DNA of 64,000 bases, taken from positions 76,739 to 140,738 of the forward strand of contig NZ_CYUO01000004.1 in NCBI RefSeq assembly GCF_001407835.1, read 5' to 3'. Both the position numbers and the translations under genes were made by a program. The notes beneath the pieces are model-generated. The model saw nothing but the letters and a program-made list of their open reading frames with translations, ran no database searches and was not told the origin of the DNA. Position 1 is the first letter of the stretch. Each line of letters opens with the position of its first letter. Shown one piece after another: positions 63,342 to 64,000 of this stretch. The DNA comes from Lagierella massiliensis. GTDB taxonomy: Bacteria > Bacillota > Clostridia > Tissierellales > Peptoniphilaceae.

Positions 63342-64000
63342 TTATTTCCTCTTTACAAGCACATTTGGCACTGTATAATATTTTCTTGCGCCAGAGATTA
63401 GACTCTCTTTTCCTATTCTTGTATATGGTGCGACAAATTCTTCGTCATATATAAACATTCCAAGTACTACGCCGAACTCGCCAACATGAAGTTGTCCTTC
63501 GCTATCAAATTCTACAAATTTTAGTGGGTCCATGTCGTAATATTCTTGGTAGATATAGTTTTTTCCAAGAATTTCTCTTAATATTTTTCCGTACTCTTCT
63601 TTTGAATGTTCTCTACCTGTATATATTCCTTGGGAAGCATAGGAGTCCATTGGTTTTAATATATAGTCGTCTTTATTATTTAAAACTTCATTAAAGTCTT
63701 CTTCTGTTTCAAACTTCAATGTCTTAGGTATGGACTTTTCTAAAAATTCAATTTCATCCTTTTTTAAAAAGGCTTTTGTTTCGTCCATTAGAAGTATTTC
63801 AAAAATAGGTTTAATATGCATCAGTTGTGATCTAAAGGAGCCAAGCATCATAAATGCATTGTCCATGTAGGCATCTATAAATGGTTCTACTGTGTCAATC
63901 TTATTCATTATTTCAACGGTGACAGCTCTTCTGTACACCAAGTCAACCACATAGTCGCCTTTGCATAGTTTACCATTTTTATATTCAAGATCTCTTATAT
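63342..64000 (-). CDS. ATP-grasp protein, glutathionylspermidine synthase-like (5' end outside window)
   Basis: 219 codons to the window edge, frame open at 64000, so the N-terminus is missing. The segment GDYVVDLVYRRAVTVEIMNK, FRSQLMHIKPIFEILLMDETKAFL, DDYILKPMDSYASQGIYTGRE and IYQEYYD resembles circularly permuted or preATP-grasp ligases related to glutathionylspermidine synthase. A GTG at 63950 is inside the domain and is not a likely start. The product joined to an amine or amino acid is unknown. The stop codon lies 10 bases from the right end of the IS remnant. Confidence 0.75.
   Translation of the reverse strand, partial: IRDLEYKNGKLCKGDYVVDLVYRRAVTVEIMNKIDTVEPFIDAYMDNAFMMLGSFRSQLMHIKPIFEILLMDETKAFLKKDEIEFLEKSIPKTLKFETEEDFNEVLNNKDDYILKPMDSYASQGIYTGREHSKEEYGKILREILGKNYIYQEYYDMDPLKFVEFDSEGQLHVGEFGVVLGMFIYDEEFVAPYTRIGKESLISGARKYYTVPNVLVKRK

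Noticed and set aside
1-64000. tRNA or rRNA genes
   Set aside because: No cloverleaf with a GTTCGA-type T-loop and no conserved rRNA segment was recognised in the intergenic regions by eye; a tRNAscan-SE or Infernal run would settle this.

Overview
The window reads as chromosomal DNA of a low-GC, strictly anaerobic Firmicute, most like the Tissierellia/Peptoniphilaceae group (amino-acid fermenting anaerobic cocci). Evidence: very A+T-rich sequence with purine-rich ribosome binding sites, the gene order rnpA-yidD-yidC-jag-mnmE-mnmG-rsmG found beside the Firmicute replication origin, two selenocysteine-containing anaerobic enzymes (formate dehydrogenase and a glycine/sarcosine/betaine reductase component), a flavodiiron protein, and CWB2-type surface proteins. 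The species assignment is inference.

Layout. 1-6144: ribosome/RNA-processing and membrane insertion operon (3' end of rnpA to rsmG). 6194-8295: a secreted or anchored beta-propeller protein and a CinA-type amidohydrolase on the minus strand; between and inside them lie four DnaA-box-like 9-mers and three parS-like palindromes, so this is origin-proximal DNA. 8403-11807: walJ, rlmH, a TtcA-like PP-loop protein and a flavodiiron protein. 11839-15152: an ABC exporter pair. 15282-21833: a five-gene minus-strand operon for a NAD-linked, NuoEFG-like selenocysteine formate dehydrogenase; the catalytic gene is one gene read through an in-frame UGA followed by a SECIS-like hairpin. 22016-31752: glycerol kinase, small membrane proteins, MgtC, LURP-like, DUF1846, a DUF4153/HTH/DUF2975 operon, a GNAT acetyltransferase and a TetR regulator. 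32005-36182: a betaine (or sarcosine) reductase component-B pair, again with a UGA-encoded selenocysteine and a downstream hairpin, followed by a BCCT betaine-type transporter. 36225-40910: a CWB2/NlpC-P60-like cell wall protein and a MacB/DUF1430-type ABC pair. 41033-48668: a TetR gene divergent from a complete oligopeptide uptake operon that ends in an M14-like carboxypeptidase; a consensus promoter and an operator-like palindrome lie between them. 48885-55512: mixed housekeeping genes (trmB, a D-cysteine desulfhydrase-like enzyme, a lipoprotein, a large CWB2/LRR surface protein, a nitroreductase).

55679-62416 is the most unusual part: five overlapping genes under one consensus promoter, encoding a 921-residue protein with a sigma-region-4-like helix-turn-helix, an SF2 helicase, a 62-residue protein, a DndD/Rad50-like ATPase and a small protein resembling the Dnd-associated protein 4 family. 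No DndA/B/C/E or DptF/G/H gene is present. It looks like a Dnd-related genome defence cassette without its DNA-modifying half. It is bordered directly by a decayed IS3-like element that carries an IS256-family remnant (62428-63332). The window ends inside an ATP-grasp gene.

Metabolically, formate oxidation to NADH or ferredoxin, betaine import and reductive cleavage by selenoenzymes, and peptide import with cytoplasmic trimming fit together as a Stickland-type amino-acid/betaine fermentation. GrdA, GrdC/D and the Sec incorporation genes must be encoded elsewhere.
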